Below, piece by piece: positions 1-11,154 of a DNA stretch of 22,465 bases (positions within the stretch are counted from its first letter, which is position 1; every line of letters begins with the position of its first letter). Origin of the DNA: Nephromyces sp. MM_2019 (Eukaryota > Apicomplexa > Aconoidasida > Nephromycida); assembly GCA_015657535.1 (NCBI GenBank), contig JADHZB010000384.1, positions 1 to 22,465 of the forward strand. The letters run 5' to 3'. Position numbers and translations under genes: made by a program. The notes below the pieces were generated by a model. The model was not told the DNA's origin, made no database searches, and saw nothing but the letters and a program-made list of their open reading frames with translations.

Positions 1-37
<37 letters not shown>

Positions 38-367
38 AGAGAATTGGGGGAAATGTGTGAATGATATTTTTAGTGTATATAATGTGTGTATATATTGTGT
101 ATATATTGTATATATATTGTGTGTATATTGTGTGTATATTGTGTGTATATTGTGTGTATATTGTATATATTGTGTATATATTGTGTGTATATTGTATATA
201 TTGTGTATATATTGTGTGTATATTGATATTGTGTATATTGTGTGTATAGTGCTGATATATATAGTGTGTATATATATGTAGTGCTGATATATATATCTAT
301 ATATATATATAACCACACAATTTTCAATTATTAAGAAATCATAATTGAATATTTTTATTATGTACAG
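1..367 (+). repeat. Microsatellite-filled intron upstream of the PP5 exons
   Basis: Positions 1-38 are an almost pure AT tract. From about 62 to 311 the + strand is built of TGTATAT/TGTGTATAT units that end in AT runs. The stretch closes with a splice acceptor (TGTACAG, AG at 366-367), so I read it as the 3' part of an intron of the phosphatase gene whose earlier exons lie left of the window. The open frames here encode only Tyr/Val/Ile/Cys repeats and are not genes. Confidence 0.7.
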
Positions 368-649
368 ATCACTATATTTAGTGCTCCTAATTATTGCGAT
401 TATATGAGGAACAAGGGAGCTCTCATTAGGTAATATATATATTTATATATGTATATATTTAAATTAGATTAAATCACACACATTTCAAAGAATTATATAT
501 ACACTCATACTAGTAATTTATTATTAAAATTTTTATTTTTGTATAGATTGGATGGTAAAACACTAACACCTCAGTTTGTTCAATTCTCTTCTGTACCACA
601 TCCTGCAAGTTCAAATCAATATACAGACTCTGTACTACAAAGTATGTAG
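368..649 (+). CDS. Serine/threonine protein phosphatase 5 (PP5), C-terminal exons, 5' partial
   Basis: Two short exons, 368-429 and 547-649, joined across a 117-base intron (GTAATA at 430, TATAG ending at 546), encode the last 54 residues of a PPP-family catalytic domain. The first exon carries the hallmark ITIFSAPNYCD followed by an NKGA segment. In this family the motif lies beside the active site and feeds the metal-dependent phosphatase core. The second exon reads LDGKTLTPQF, then VPHP, and ends SVLQSM before TAG at 647-649. The VPHP plus a short Leu/Met-ending tail is typical of PP5 (TPR-containing, Hsp90-linked) rather than PP1, PP2A or calcineurin, whose tails differ. The TPR domain and most of the catalytic domain must lie left of position 1. 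The exons are too short for simple ORF searches and were found by reading splice sites. The PPP family is certain from the motif; the PP5 subtype is likely. Confidence 0.88.
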
Positions 650-1225
650 ATTATCAATGAAACTACACACACACAAACATACAGAAATACATACACATGC
701 ACTCATATACATACACACAACAAACAAACATGATGGAATCTTCCTTTTTACTTTTATAAATTTGCTATATTAAGATGATCTATTTTTGAAAAAATTTACT
801 TCCTCATCCTAAACAAATATCCAACCTGAAACTATCCATTCAATTATATCTACACACACATATAGATACATCTCTATACAAATAACCTGATGAATTTTAA
901 CTCGTTCTCCTCCAAATAGAATTAGATAAATAAACATATATTTACACACATTTTCTAATATTTTCTATAACATCAAAGTTTGATTGAAAGGAGACTATAG
1001 GAATTTTTTTTTTCTCTCTCTCTAACTATTAGACACGCAAATTCTTACTCAGATTCAATACAAGCTTAAATCTATACTCTTTTTTTCTTAAAAAACATAT
1101 ATTTCTAACTCTACACTTATTGATGGTACTCACATTAGCATACTTAACACTAAAGAAAATACTCTATTAAAATATATGGTTATACAGAAAATTAAAAAAA
1201 TATAAATTGTTAAGAGCAACATAAA
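650..1225. other. AT-rich 3' flank of PP5, no gene seen
   Basis: A CA-rich patch (about 664-722) follows the PP5 stop codon, then AT-rich sequence with a T/TC run near 1007-1021. I see no open frame with protein-like composition and no exon bracketed by convincing splice sites on either strand. It presumably holds the PP5 3' UTR and polyadenylation signal, which I cannot place. Confidence 0.5.
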
Positions 1226-1625
1226 AATATGCATATTATGTGTGCATGTTATGTGTGTATATGTTATGAGTGTTTCTATTGTGTTTGTATATCCTGTGTG
1301 TATGGCATAAATAGTATATATGAGTTAGTATTGTGTATATGTTATGTATATATAATATATGCGATAATATTATATATGTATATATACCATGTGTGTTTGT
1401 GTTATGTGTATATATTATATTTGTATATATTATGTTTATAAGTATTATGTGTGTGTATATCATGTGTATATGTATTATATGTAAAAGCATCATGTGTATA
1501 TGTATTATATGTAAAAGTATCATGCGTATATGTATTATATGTAAAAGTATCATGTGTATATATTTTATGTATATAGTACATGCATATATATCACATGTGT
1601 ATATTAATACGTATCATGTGTAAGT
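1226..1625 (+). repeat. TG/TA microsatellite with an internal 30-bp minisatellite
   Basis: The + strand is a run of ATGTGTGTATAT-like units. Inside it, 1461-1560 is a clean tandem array with a 30-base period: units start at 1461, 1491 and 1521, with a partial fourth at 1551. Each opens CATGTGTATATG and ends GTAAAAGYAT. The unit is a multiple of three, so several frames stay open, but the translations are simple Ile/Cys/Met/His repeats with no protein character. Confidence 0.85.
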
Positions 1626-3016
1626 ATTTTTATGGGTTTATAAAATTAAATTTAAATTATAGATTGTTGTGTGTGTTTACGTGTTTATGCTCTTGAATCA
1701 AGTAAAATATTTTTTGATTTACATACGTTTTTATAGAGTTAAGTTTAATGGCACTTACTAAAATTTAATGTACAGCTTTATAGAGTATAACTAAAATCAC
1801 AACAAATATTACTTAAACCTATATAACTAAATTGTTTTTGTTTTTTAATTCCCTTTACCAATTTTTGAGTTTAATTTTACACGTCTTGAATGTTACAAAA
1901 TTTGACGATAAAAATTATAATATTTCAATTTATTTCATTGTTTGATTTTAAATAATTAATTATAAATGTTATATTACATATATACATGTATGTAAAATCA
2001 ATCAAAAAGTTAATTTGAACAAATTATTCACAATAAATCTACTATGAATTACAGCAAGTTTCATATTGTTTAATTATACGCACCATAACAAATTATTTCA
2101 AAGCTCAGGAAAAGTGAATTGTAGTTTATGTATAATACATCACCCCATGTTTTATGCAATATCACAAACTACTTCATATATAATTTCACATGCGATTTAA
2201 CATATGTTTGGACAAACAATTTCAAGCACACAATTTGTCATCACATACTTTTATATAAAACACCAACATACATCAACTTAATAGATACACAAATACACTT
2301 ATACAACAATCCTTGTCTAGTTTTACCTCACACACTACAGCGCACACGAAAGCCTCCTACACACGCCATTGTATACAACACACGCACCCACTTATACACA
2401 TATACATCAAAAAGCTTGATAATCTTCTAATCATACATGAAAGTGCTTATTATAAAAGTGCCTATACCTAATCAAAATTTATTAGGTACTCAATAAATTT
2501 GGACTTGTGGTTATTGATTTTGCTAATTATTTTAGAGGTAAAAAAATAAAAACTTTTTCAGACTGTTTTTGTTTCGAATTGTTTTCCCTTATCGCTGCGA
2601 GTATAACTACCCTCACATTTCCCTAGAATTTTATTATCAGCGGTGTAAATCACCTTACAATTTTTTCCAAACTTTTTAATCCTATTTTTTTACAGGTTTT
2701 CTAGTGTTTTATGATTCTTCAAAGAATATCACACACTTTTATTAACAGTTTTACTGTAAATTATATCGAAAATTAAAGTGATAATTACACTAATGCTTTT
2801 GGAATGTTTATAGAATGTTATCTTCCACTCAATAATATATTCGGATAAAACCGCACATATCTCTCCTGATTGAACATTTTGTACAAGGAAGCATATTGAT
2901 TAGCGAAGCTATTACCGCAAGATACTCGATATGAAGCTGGGTTAAAATTAAATTGCAGGGAATACACAAAATTACCCGGTTTATAGACTATCTAATAGGC
3001 ACAGAAATCTTCTTTG
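1626..3016. other. AT-rich spacer upstream of TyrRS
   Basis: This is the gap between PP5 and the tRNA synthetase, both on the + strand. From about 2225 to 2410 the + strand is CA-rich, with many ACACA units. The 100-codon open frame across it looks like translated simple sequence. From about 2560 to 3000 the sequence is more complex. Possible splice acceptors at 2998 (TAATAG) and 3004 (GCACAG) lie just before the synthetase start, so an upstream leader exon is possible. No exon can be supported. Confidence 0.45.
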
Positions 3017-5590
3017 ATGTTTGCGCCTGCAACAATAATTCAGATACTCAGCCTTGCATTCTACTTACAATCAAACCATGGTACCCTTCAGCATTCAATC
3101 CAACCCCAACCAAACTTCGAGTACCCCTACAAACCAGTCATTCAAGCAAAATCTCTGCAAACTATTACCCAATTTCCCCCTGAAACCCAGAGACTCAATA
3201 GATGTGAGCTATTCACACAAACTCAACAGCGCTCAATTGCCACAAGTAATCCAACAAACAAGATCCGAAATTCCCCACATCTCTACAATTCAGTTCAGAA
3301 GAGAATTTGGAGATGTAGAACACCAGGCAACTCACAAACAAAACAATTCGAAACATCTTGCTCACGACCCTTGCGAGTTATCGGAAGACGAATTAACACC
3401 TCTCCCAATAATAAATATCATTCCTCCTACATTTCCCATCACTTTGGTGCCTCAGATAAGAATTATTGGCGCCAGCCCCCCTTTCGAGGAAAGCTCCTGA
3501 AACATAATTATAAATCTAAATCGATATCCCTAGACAGGATAGGCCCTTCGATATATCAACTAAATACGGTCCTCAACTTTAAATCAATCGATAAAAAATT
3601 GAGATATAATAACTACTACCAACCAATTAACAGAATCATCGCACGATCAGCTACCACCATTAATCACGATCCTGATAATTCACATATTTCGAAAACTTAC
3701 ATCTCGGATACTTCAATAGCAAATATTTCACAAATTTACATAAATGAATCTAAAACTAGCCTCCTAGAGAAACTGAAACAAAGAGAACTTGTTTATTCTC
3801 TTACTAATGAGATAGGAATAGATAATTACCTCTCTAAGGGAAATAAAACCTCCGTAGGTATTTATTTTGGAATTGACCCCACTGCCTCGAGTTTACACAT
3901 TGGACACCTCGTCCCCCTCATGATACTGAGACTACTACAAAATCAAAATTTCAAGCCTTATATTGTTATAGGTGGTGCAACAGCTATGATTGGAGACCCA
4001 TCTTTCAAATTCCAAGCCCGTAAGATGCTACCTCAAGAAACAATAGAAAGAAACACAGAAAGTATTAAACATTCTTTACTAAATATACTTAGATTTGATG
4101 ACACCCCTAGCAGTGCAGTCATCCTTAATAACTACGATTGGCTCTCTAAATTAAACTTATTGGATTTCCTAAAGAACTATGGTAAACACTTTTCAGTACT
4201 TACACACCTGAAGAGGGATCACATACGCCAACGTATTGAGCAGCATTATCCACTTTCTTTACTTGAGTTCTCTTATACATCTCTACAAGCCTATGATTTT
4301 CTTGAGTTATTTCGGCGCTATGGAGTGCGTTTACAAATCGCTGGGTCAGATCAATGGGCTAATATCTTAAGTGGAATAGACCTCGCAAGTGAGTTTTCAA
4401 TTAGAATACCTAACAGCTTTGATTATCATAATCACAAGAAATCATTATCGGATCACCCACTCTTTTAGCCAATTCGCCTTTTTTTTCACTAATTTTAAAG
4501 TTATACTTATGTTTTTTTAAATTGCTTACAGAGTCTTTACACTTAGAAGAACTCTATGGATTAACTACACCTCTTCTAACAACATCTGGGAGAGAGAAAA
4601 TGGGTAAATCTTCAAAAGGAACAGTTTGGCTAGACATGAAGAAGACTACCCCTCAAAAATTTTGGCAATTTTGGCGTAACATTCCTGATGAAGATGTCAC
4701 TCGGTAAGCTAATAGATTATTAACATGATTACACCACTTTATTTCTCAAATCCGTGTCAAAGTACACTACTTATTTTCAAGTCACGAAATTATTTCTTAA
4801 TTATTTTTCAAACCTGTTTTTTATACACCCAAAAGAAAATTTCTTTTCCTTATCGTAACATATTTATAATATCCTCCCATTTTCTGTGTAATTTTCAAAA
4901 TTATTTGTTTCACCCAAAATATAAGAAATTTTTTGACTATTGCTACAATTTTATATCTAGTTATTTATCAATATTTACGGATCTCCCAATGGAAGCAATA
5001 AATAAAATTAGACACCTCTCTGGACCATCCATCAACACCTATAAGGTATTTATTTATAAATGATAACCTACAGAGCATTTCAAACACTTTATATACATTT
5101 ATTAATTCAGATATACCTTGCGGATGAATGTTCAAAACGCATACATGGTGTAGACACTTTGAACAATATATATAACACCATCAATATAAATAAAAAGGAG
5201 GAGGGACATAGTTATATCTCATCATCCTCTGTATTTACTGTAACAGATCAGCAATTAAGAGAGGTAAAGCAGACTATGAATATATTTAAAGTAAAGTAGA
5301 CATTAATACCTAGTATATACACAAAAACATACATGTATATTTAGGGTATACATTTTGAATGGCTTCTTAAATCTACGGGAATAGCAAGCAGTCATCGGGC
5401 TGCAATTGGTTTACTCAAAACAGGTGCAATTCGTCTCAATGGACAAGTAATTGATTTAACTTCACCAATCTTAACATATAAGAATTATCCTATAAACGAA
5501 GCTACACAAAATTACACTCACTGGAATAATTCACCGCTTTATATTCTCAACAATGGAAAGAAGAGATTTGTTAACATTTTTGTTTTATGA
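3017..5590 (+). CDS. Organellar (probably apicoplast) tyrosyl-tRNA synthetase, bacterial type
   Basis: Class I synthetase that charges tRNA-Tyr, here of the bacterial type used in organelles. Five exons: 3017-4388, 4532-4703, 4961-5045, 5111-5263, 5345-5590. Introns are 143, 257, 65 and 81 bases and begin GTGAGT, GTAAGC, GTATTT and GTAAAG. The joined frame is 675 codons. The catalytic domain starts near residue 245. YFGIDPTASSLHIGH carries the HIGH signature at about residue 294, AGSDQWANI forms the tyrosine pocket, and KMGKS at about residue 480 is the KMSKS-type loop. The last exon is an S4 RNA-binding domain (SSHRAAIGLLKTGAIRLNGQ). Bacterial enzymes are about 420 residues; the excess is a 240-residue Asn/Ser/Thr/Gln-rich leader beginning with a short hydrophobic stretch, as expected for plastid targeting. 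ATG 3017 is the only methionine codon in frame before the HIGH motif, and an in-frame stop lies at 2996. A spliced upstream start remains possible. Apicoplast rather than mitochondrion is inferred, because apicomplexan mitochondria import charged tRNAs. Confidence 0.93.
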
Positions 5591-6256
5591 TTATAATATT
5601 TTTACAAATTTATTGTATACACTCAATCAAACTGTAACTATTTGCACTTTATAAAATAACTGAAAGCTTATCATTTTTTAGATGTAAATTAGAAGAAATT
5701 AAAATTTTACAACAATAATTTTGATCATATTTTATTTCAAAACAAGAAACTCTTGAATTTTGCCACTTTAAATATATTATTTCTGAAGTATTTTACTATA
5801 ATTTTTTATCAAAGAACCGAGTTGTTTAATTTTGTATGTTATGTCTAAAGTCAATTGAGGTGTAAGAAGAATGCTAGATTTATGCATACTACCTAATCAA
5901 GAGTTCAATCTACTCTGATTTCAATATTATTTTTAAATATAATATGGATCAAATATACACATGGAATGTAATAAATATCTCAAGCACATAATTTAAGTTC
6001 AGCTCAAATTCATTAAATATCGTTTTTCTAATTAAGGTTTGTCTAGATATATATATATATATATGTGTGAGTGTGCTGTGAATATCATAATGTATAGCAA
6101 TCATAGTTAGATTTAGAACATGTATGTTGGTTTTTTTGTAAACACAATATTTAGTAAAAATTAATAAAATGTTTTTCTATCAATTTGTCTGTTATCCTAA
6201 ACTCATTTTAAAGCACTACATTTCATTTTCGATCAAACATCCTACACTTTCATTCT
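5591..6256. other. Intergenic AT-rich stretch between convergent genes
   Basis: This lies between the 3' ends of TyrRS (+) and PA2G4 (-). It contains a short AT run near 6048-6064, but no long open frame, structural RNA signature or exon-like segment. From about 6190 the sequence begins to resemble the 60-bp repeat that follows. Confidence 0.5.
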
Positions 6257-6513
6257 AAAATTTTCTAGTAGTGTATTACAAATTCTGTTGATCAACTCTC
6301 TTAAATTCTCAAATTAAAATTTTCTAGCTGTGTATTAGGAATACTGTTGATTAACTCTTCTAAAACTTTTTAATATTAAGATTTACTAGTGTGTGTTATG
6401 AAAAGTTTTATCAAAGCTCATCCTGAAAATCTACAGCAAAATTTTTTAGTTTGTATTACAAATAATTTGATTAATACTCATTCTAAACTTCTACTGCAAA
6501 ATTTTCAGTGTGT
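6257..6513. repeat. 60-bp degenerate tandem repeat running into the PA2G4 stop codon
   Basis: Units start at 6257, 6316, 6378, 6438 and 6498 (spacings 59, 62, 60, 60). Each opens with AAAATTTTCTAG or a close variant, followed by GTGTATTA, then a GATTAACTC-like core. A weaker unit may precede 6257. The fourth unit contains the PA2G4 stop codon (6483-6485) and the fifth lies wholly inside the last codons of that gene. The array therefore spans the 3' UTR and the coding end. Confidence 0.75.
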
Positions 6514-8549
6514 GAAGGTGATTCAGCTACAGTTTTATTCTTCTTTTTCTTCTTCTTGGTTGATGAGGAGAGTAATTCAGTAAGAATAGGATCTGAAATT
6601 TCATATTGAGATTTCATTGTTTCCATTTGATTGAAAGGTATACCTGTAACTTTTTTCACACCATTCGGGAGTAAGAGTATAGTATACTTAAATACTGCAA
6701 CAAACTCTCCACTCTTTTCTTGCATAATTGTGTATGGAGTTAACAACTCATGTTTGACAGCCCCTGCGACACCTAATTTTAATGATTTTAATTCTTCAAG
6801 AGCATTCAAGCTAAAGGGTAGTAAAGGGAATTGTTTATTAACTGTGTTAATGAAATTTCTAGTCATTTGTGTTCTCAATGTATATGTTGTTTCAACAGCT
6901 CTCTTGAACACAGTTGTTCTTAATGCAGACTGAAAGGAATGATAAGGAGAGAAGGGTCAGGTGTTTATAGGGGGATTATTTTAGTGTATACAAACAATTT
7001 TAAAATAATAATATATTCCTATTTTTATAATGTAAAGACTAAATATGCTTTTGTAATGATTTGTGTTTTTTTGTTTATTGTGTTTTTATTCGAAGGGTGT
7101 GAGCTTTTGTTCAGATTATGTGTCATTTTTGATAATAGGGTTTGTGTGTGTGCTTTTATGAATATTTATAGTTTGCTTAGTGTATGTCTTTATTTAGAGT
7201 GATATATATACATACAAGGTAGTGGTAAGATATTTAATAAGAGTAAGCATTGAATTATTGTGTTTAAAAATGTATTGTGTTTGGACATCTATAACAAACC
7301 TCTTTTAATTTGCCTTCTCCTGTTGATACAATTACATTTACTTCATAAACCTCGTTGGCTTCAAAATTAAATGGTTCAACCTTAGTATCAGAATTTAGTA
7401 GACATTTGAGAAAATGAATTATATATTTAAGTGTGTGTGCGTATTGACTGGAAATATGAATATCGATCATATGTGTAAATTTATCAGTCATAAGTTTACC
7501 TTATCTTCGAAGCTGTCACTATTAGGTATAACTTTTTTGTCGTCAACTACATGCCTCTTAAGCTGATGTGAATATGAGCCTAAAACAAAATAATAAATAA
7601 TGATTTAAATTTTATATTATAATTACAACTCTGCATACACGTACACATACACATACACACATACCCATAATTGGGGTGCAATTAAAATCTTTGCATGCCT
7701 TTTGAATAACCTCAGTCACTTCATTACTCCTTTTACCAACTTGGATGGTTTTGGCTGCTAATTCAGCTGCTGTGTAAGCAGCCATAATCACGTCAGCCTT
7801 TCTACCTTCTACATCCTTACTCTCAGACTGTGCAACAAGTGTGTGACCTGCCATAGCCATATATCCATCGAAATGGCAACCTAATTCACTGAATAATTAT
7901 ACACACACACACAAAACAAAACTTAATTTTGAGGAATATATTCAATGTATATGTGTGTGGTCATAAGGTATGTGAACTTTTATTATAGGTTTCTAATAGT
8001 ATGTATGTTATTTATCTATATATGTTGTTTGAATCATAATGTGTAGATGACCTACATTTTGACTACATCGCCTTCAGAAAGTGGTATAGACTCATCTTTC
8101 AGGGGAGAAAAGTTGCAGGCAACTTCATTTACGGAAATACATGTTGGAAAGGCAATACCCTTTTCAACCTATTCCAAAAATGTATATATATACAAATTTT
8201 TATGAATATACACACAAACAAACATATATATGCATGTATACATTTCTAAGTTGAAGTTACAATTTGTGTGTGTACACTATTTTCTTTTAAAATGAAAGAT
8301 TTTTTCACTCTTAAGTTCATTTCGGCTCACCTTTTTACCCTTTTTGTTGTAAATCTTAGCTGCTTCTGTTTCAATATATGTGTCTCCAGCCTTACAAATT
8401 TGATAAATATCGCCACCGGGTACACACATACTTGTTATTTTGGTGAGGCAGCCATTGACAATATCGGCTGCAGAGTGATATTTGGTAACAACAGCTGAGC
8501 TACTCAAATCACTGGCCACCTCTGACTCCTTAACTTCTTGCTCCGACAT
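6483..8549 (-). CDS. Proliferation-associated protein PA2G4/EBP1 homologue (methionine-aminopeptidase fold)
   Basis: Six exons on the minus strand, in order 8331-8549, 8056-8168, 7665-7888, 7500-7579, 7300-7380, 6483-6929, joining to 387 codons plus stop; the human protein is 394. Introns are 162, 167, 85, 119 and 370 bases with GT-AG ends. Family landmarks in order: [11 protein letters not shown] near residue 21, [95 protein letters not shown] Lys-rich tail follows (KKKKKKNK). The family has the pita-bread fold but is not an active aminopeptidase. It binds RNA and ribosomes near the tunnel exit and links growth to ribosome production. Here the usual metal-ligand Asp after the VKI segment is Glu, which agrees with lost catalysis. 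The ATG at 8549 gives the expected N terminus. The last codons overlap a 60-bp tandem repeat. Confidence 0.95.
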
Positions 8550-8891
8550 TTGGTAGTGGATGTGTGTAATGTGTGTGCTAGAGGTTATTTGGGTGTCTGT
8601 AGATATTTATAGTGTGTGTGAATGTGTGGAGGAGGGAGGGGTAGGGTGCAGAGTATGTATCGAGTGTGTATGGAGAGTTTAGTAAGTTTATGACGTGTGT
8701 AGAAGGTGTGTTATTTGTATTGTAGTAGTAGGTGTATGAAGTGTGTTGTCACTGTACTGGGTGTATAGTAGAAAGTACTAGATACTGTGTGTGTAATGAC
8801 TTAATAAGTATTTTATGTTTAAAAGTAATTGATAAATGACTTAGGCTAGGATATATACTGTGTGTAGAAATATATATGTACAGTAAGGGAT
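8550..8891 (+). other. TG-rich 5' flank of PA2G4
   Basis: The + strand here is rich in GTGTGT and GA/GG words (for example a GGAGGGAGGGGTAGGG block near 8629-8646), so the sense strand of PA2G4 upstream of its start is CA/CT-rich. This probably includes the promoter and 5' UTR, but no specific element can be named. No other gene is seen. Confidence 0.5.
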
Positions 8892-9004
8892 TTAAGTGTG
8901 GTTATATACGGCCAGTGGTAATATGAGTGGTCCCCAATAAAACGAAGGCAAAATATACGAGTTATCAAACACAGGTAAAATGAATTTTAAGTATTTAGCG
9001 AATT
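8892..9004 (-). other. Possible unassigned terminal exon
   Basis: On the minus strand a CATAG acceptor (AG at 9005-9006) is followed by about 37 open codons reading FAKYLKFILPVF, then SFYWGPLILPLAVY, then TAA at 8892-8894. Base composition is richer and less repetitive than its surroundings and the peptide is protein-like and hydrophobic. I find no partner exon further up the minus strand and recognise no family, so this may be chance. It could also be promoter sequence of PA2G4. Confidence 0.15.
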
Positions 9005-10700
9005 CTATGTAATTTAGTGTGTATATATATATTTTATATATATATATTTATTTTGTAGTGAGAAATATAAGATCGAAATTTATGAAATAAAGTAAAGGTA
9101 ATAGAAAGTGGTTAAGAAATTCTCAAAATGTTAAAATAATAAAAATATGGTGTCAATTTTTCAAAGAAGAAAAATGCTGTTATTTAGTTTGATTATTGCA
9201 AATATATATATATACACATACACATACATATATCTAAATACACATAATGTGTACATAATATTACATATATATGAATATCTATACACAAACAGTTGCACAC
9301 ACACACATTAACACAGACGCATTTAGATGTATATATATACATTTAGAAACATATGTATACAAACATCTACACATTCAGGTGTATGTAATGCTCAAGCATA
9401 TGTATACATGCCTATATACACACGACATTTCAAATATATACAATTGACATATAGCTACACCCACTTTGACATGAACTTTTATATATATTTATTTGAATAT
9501 GAGCATTTACATTTAGGTATATGTATTTACTCACACAAAGATATATATGCTCACTCATATTTAACTTTCAGTCAAATATTTATTTAGACATATCTATACG
9601 GTTAGGTATTCATATTTTAGCAACCCTATGTGTGTGTAAAGGTTTTGAGTTTTTGATTTATATACGAAATACTACAAACACTTAGTTTCTAAGCTTGAAG
9701 ATTTTTACAAGTATGATATAAAATAAATCTCTTACACTATGTAAACAAATCTTAAACAGTTTAATTTAGATATATTTATCTGTTTTTAGGCATTGAGTAG
9801 CTCACATATACTAACAACCACACCAGCGTGCTAATAAATTTACACATATATGTACACATACATATATATAAACACAAAAATACATTTTTATTACACAGAT
9901 GTGTGTATATTTGTTTTAATTGAGCAAATGTATTGATTATAATAATATATATATATCAATTAACACGTAAATTTCAGACAGATTTATGCGAAAATGTATA
10001 GAAAACATGTAAACAAAATGTCTACAACAATATATAAAGTAAATATATTTATCATTTAAAAAGTTTTACATACGCACACATATAAGCATGTATATATAAT
10101 ACACAAATTAGATAAATTTGTAAATTAAAAGAGCACCGAGAAAAATACACCCACAAATATAAATTACATATACATACACAACTAAACATGGCAACAACAA
10201 TATGTATACAAATGTATCAAAATACGCTTACATGGACAATAAAATGAATAGATATATAATAAAACGAATATCAACCAAAATATAATAACTTTATCATTAT
10301 TATTTATGGTTTATATTTGTTTTTGAAAATTGTATATAAATTAGTTTAAAAAAATATATAAATTGTGTGTATATACACATATACAGTGTAAAATAAATAT
10401 ATATAACGTTTAAAGTATTATATGCTATACATGGTGAATGTCTAATATATGTAGAGAAAATAAAAATAAAATAAATTAAAAATTTATATCATTATTAATA
10501 TAAAAAATTTTGAAAATTCGAACCCTCGATTTTCATCTTCAAAAATCTGACAATTCTTAAATACTATCTAAAATGCAACCCAAAAAATAAATACACAAGC
10601 GCATACATACATATATATATATATATATTTAAATGTGTTAAAACATGCTTTTCTATATTTTCTAATTAATTTGTTTTATTTCTCTACTTTGTTTAGATTA
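9005..10700. other. Long CA/TA-rich spacer, no gene seen
   Basis: From about 9200 to 10640 the + strand is dominated by ACATATACACA-like words with AT runs. The 86-codon open frame at 9327-9587 is simple-sequence translation. I see no tRNA-like fold, and the single TTCGAAC word near 10517 lacks a pairing stem. Read along the neighbouring minus-strand gene at 11155-11604, this is its 3' side and is TG-rich in sense. Confidence 0.5.
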
Positions 10701-10706
10701 CCTTTT

Positions 10707-10814
10707 ATGCTAACTATGTTATTTATATACTCCCTGCTATTACTACTACTCATCTATTCTTTCCCTATAAATCCTATTCAAATTATAAAAATATTATTAT
10801 ACACAAGTTATTAA
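10707..10814 (+). other. Short leader-like open frame
   Basis: An ATG at 10707 opens 35 codons beginning MLTMLFIYSLLLLLLIYSF, a textbook hydrophobic signal core, and then stops at 10812. The same stretch is also open in another frame (10697 to about 10848). It could be the first exon of a secreted protein, but I find no convincing donor or downstream exon. T/C-rich composition alone can produce Leu/Ile/Phe runs, so confidence is low. Confidence 0.15.
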
Positions 10815-11154
10815 TATTATTAACCATGGATAATAAAATATGTGGTTAACATTACACACATATTAAAAATATATTATTGCTAATATTACACACGCATAAT
10901 TATTATGTTGATAACATTAAACACTCATTACTAATGTTATTACATAGCTATTGTTAACGTTAAGCATATGGACAATGGTAAATGTGTCTGGGATATAAAA
11001 AATGCAAATATTCATAATACTTATCCCACCTACTTATATTTATTATACTTCTGTTACAATTTCCCACTAAATATACAACGTTCCCCCAATAACTATAACT
11101 TTCCACTGTACATACATCTCCAACTCCTCCCATCTCTACAGTACTATTTCTCAA
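10815..11154. other. 3' flank of the small secreted gene, with weak repeats
   Basis: TAACATTACACAC-like elements recur at about 10847, 10881 and 10912 (31-34 bases apart). From about 10970 to 11150 the + strand is pyrimidine-rich and open on both strands. Neither translation looks like a known protein, and the position just past the minus-strand stop at 11155 suggests 3' UTR and intergenic DNA. Confidence 0.4.

Noticed and set aside
57..327. Open frames on both strands in the first 330 bases.
   Set aside because: Simple-sequence translation (Tyr/Ile/Val/Cys or His/Thr/Tyr) of TGTATAT repeats inside a probable intron.
2128..2430. A 100-codon + strand frame upstream of TyrRS.
   Set aside because: Lies in CA-rich sequence, composition is Thr/His/Tyr/Asn-rich with no motif or homology I can recognise.
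4725..5063. A 112-codon frame within TyrRS starting at 4725.
   Set aside because: Its first part is intron 2 read through; only 4961-5045 is coding, as exon 3.
6939..7202. An 87-codon + strand frame antisense to PA2G4.
   Set aside because: It lies inside the 370-base fifth intron of PA2G4 and reads as T/G-rich simple sequence (Phe/Val/Cys).
10510..10535. A TTCGAAC word like a tRNA T-loop.
   Set aside because: The flanking bases do not form a T-stem and no acceptor or anticodon stem can be folded around it.
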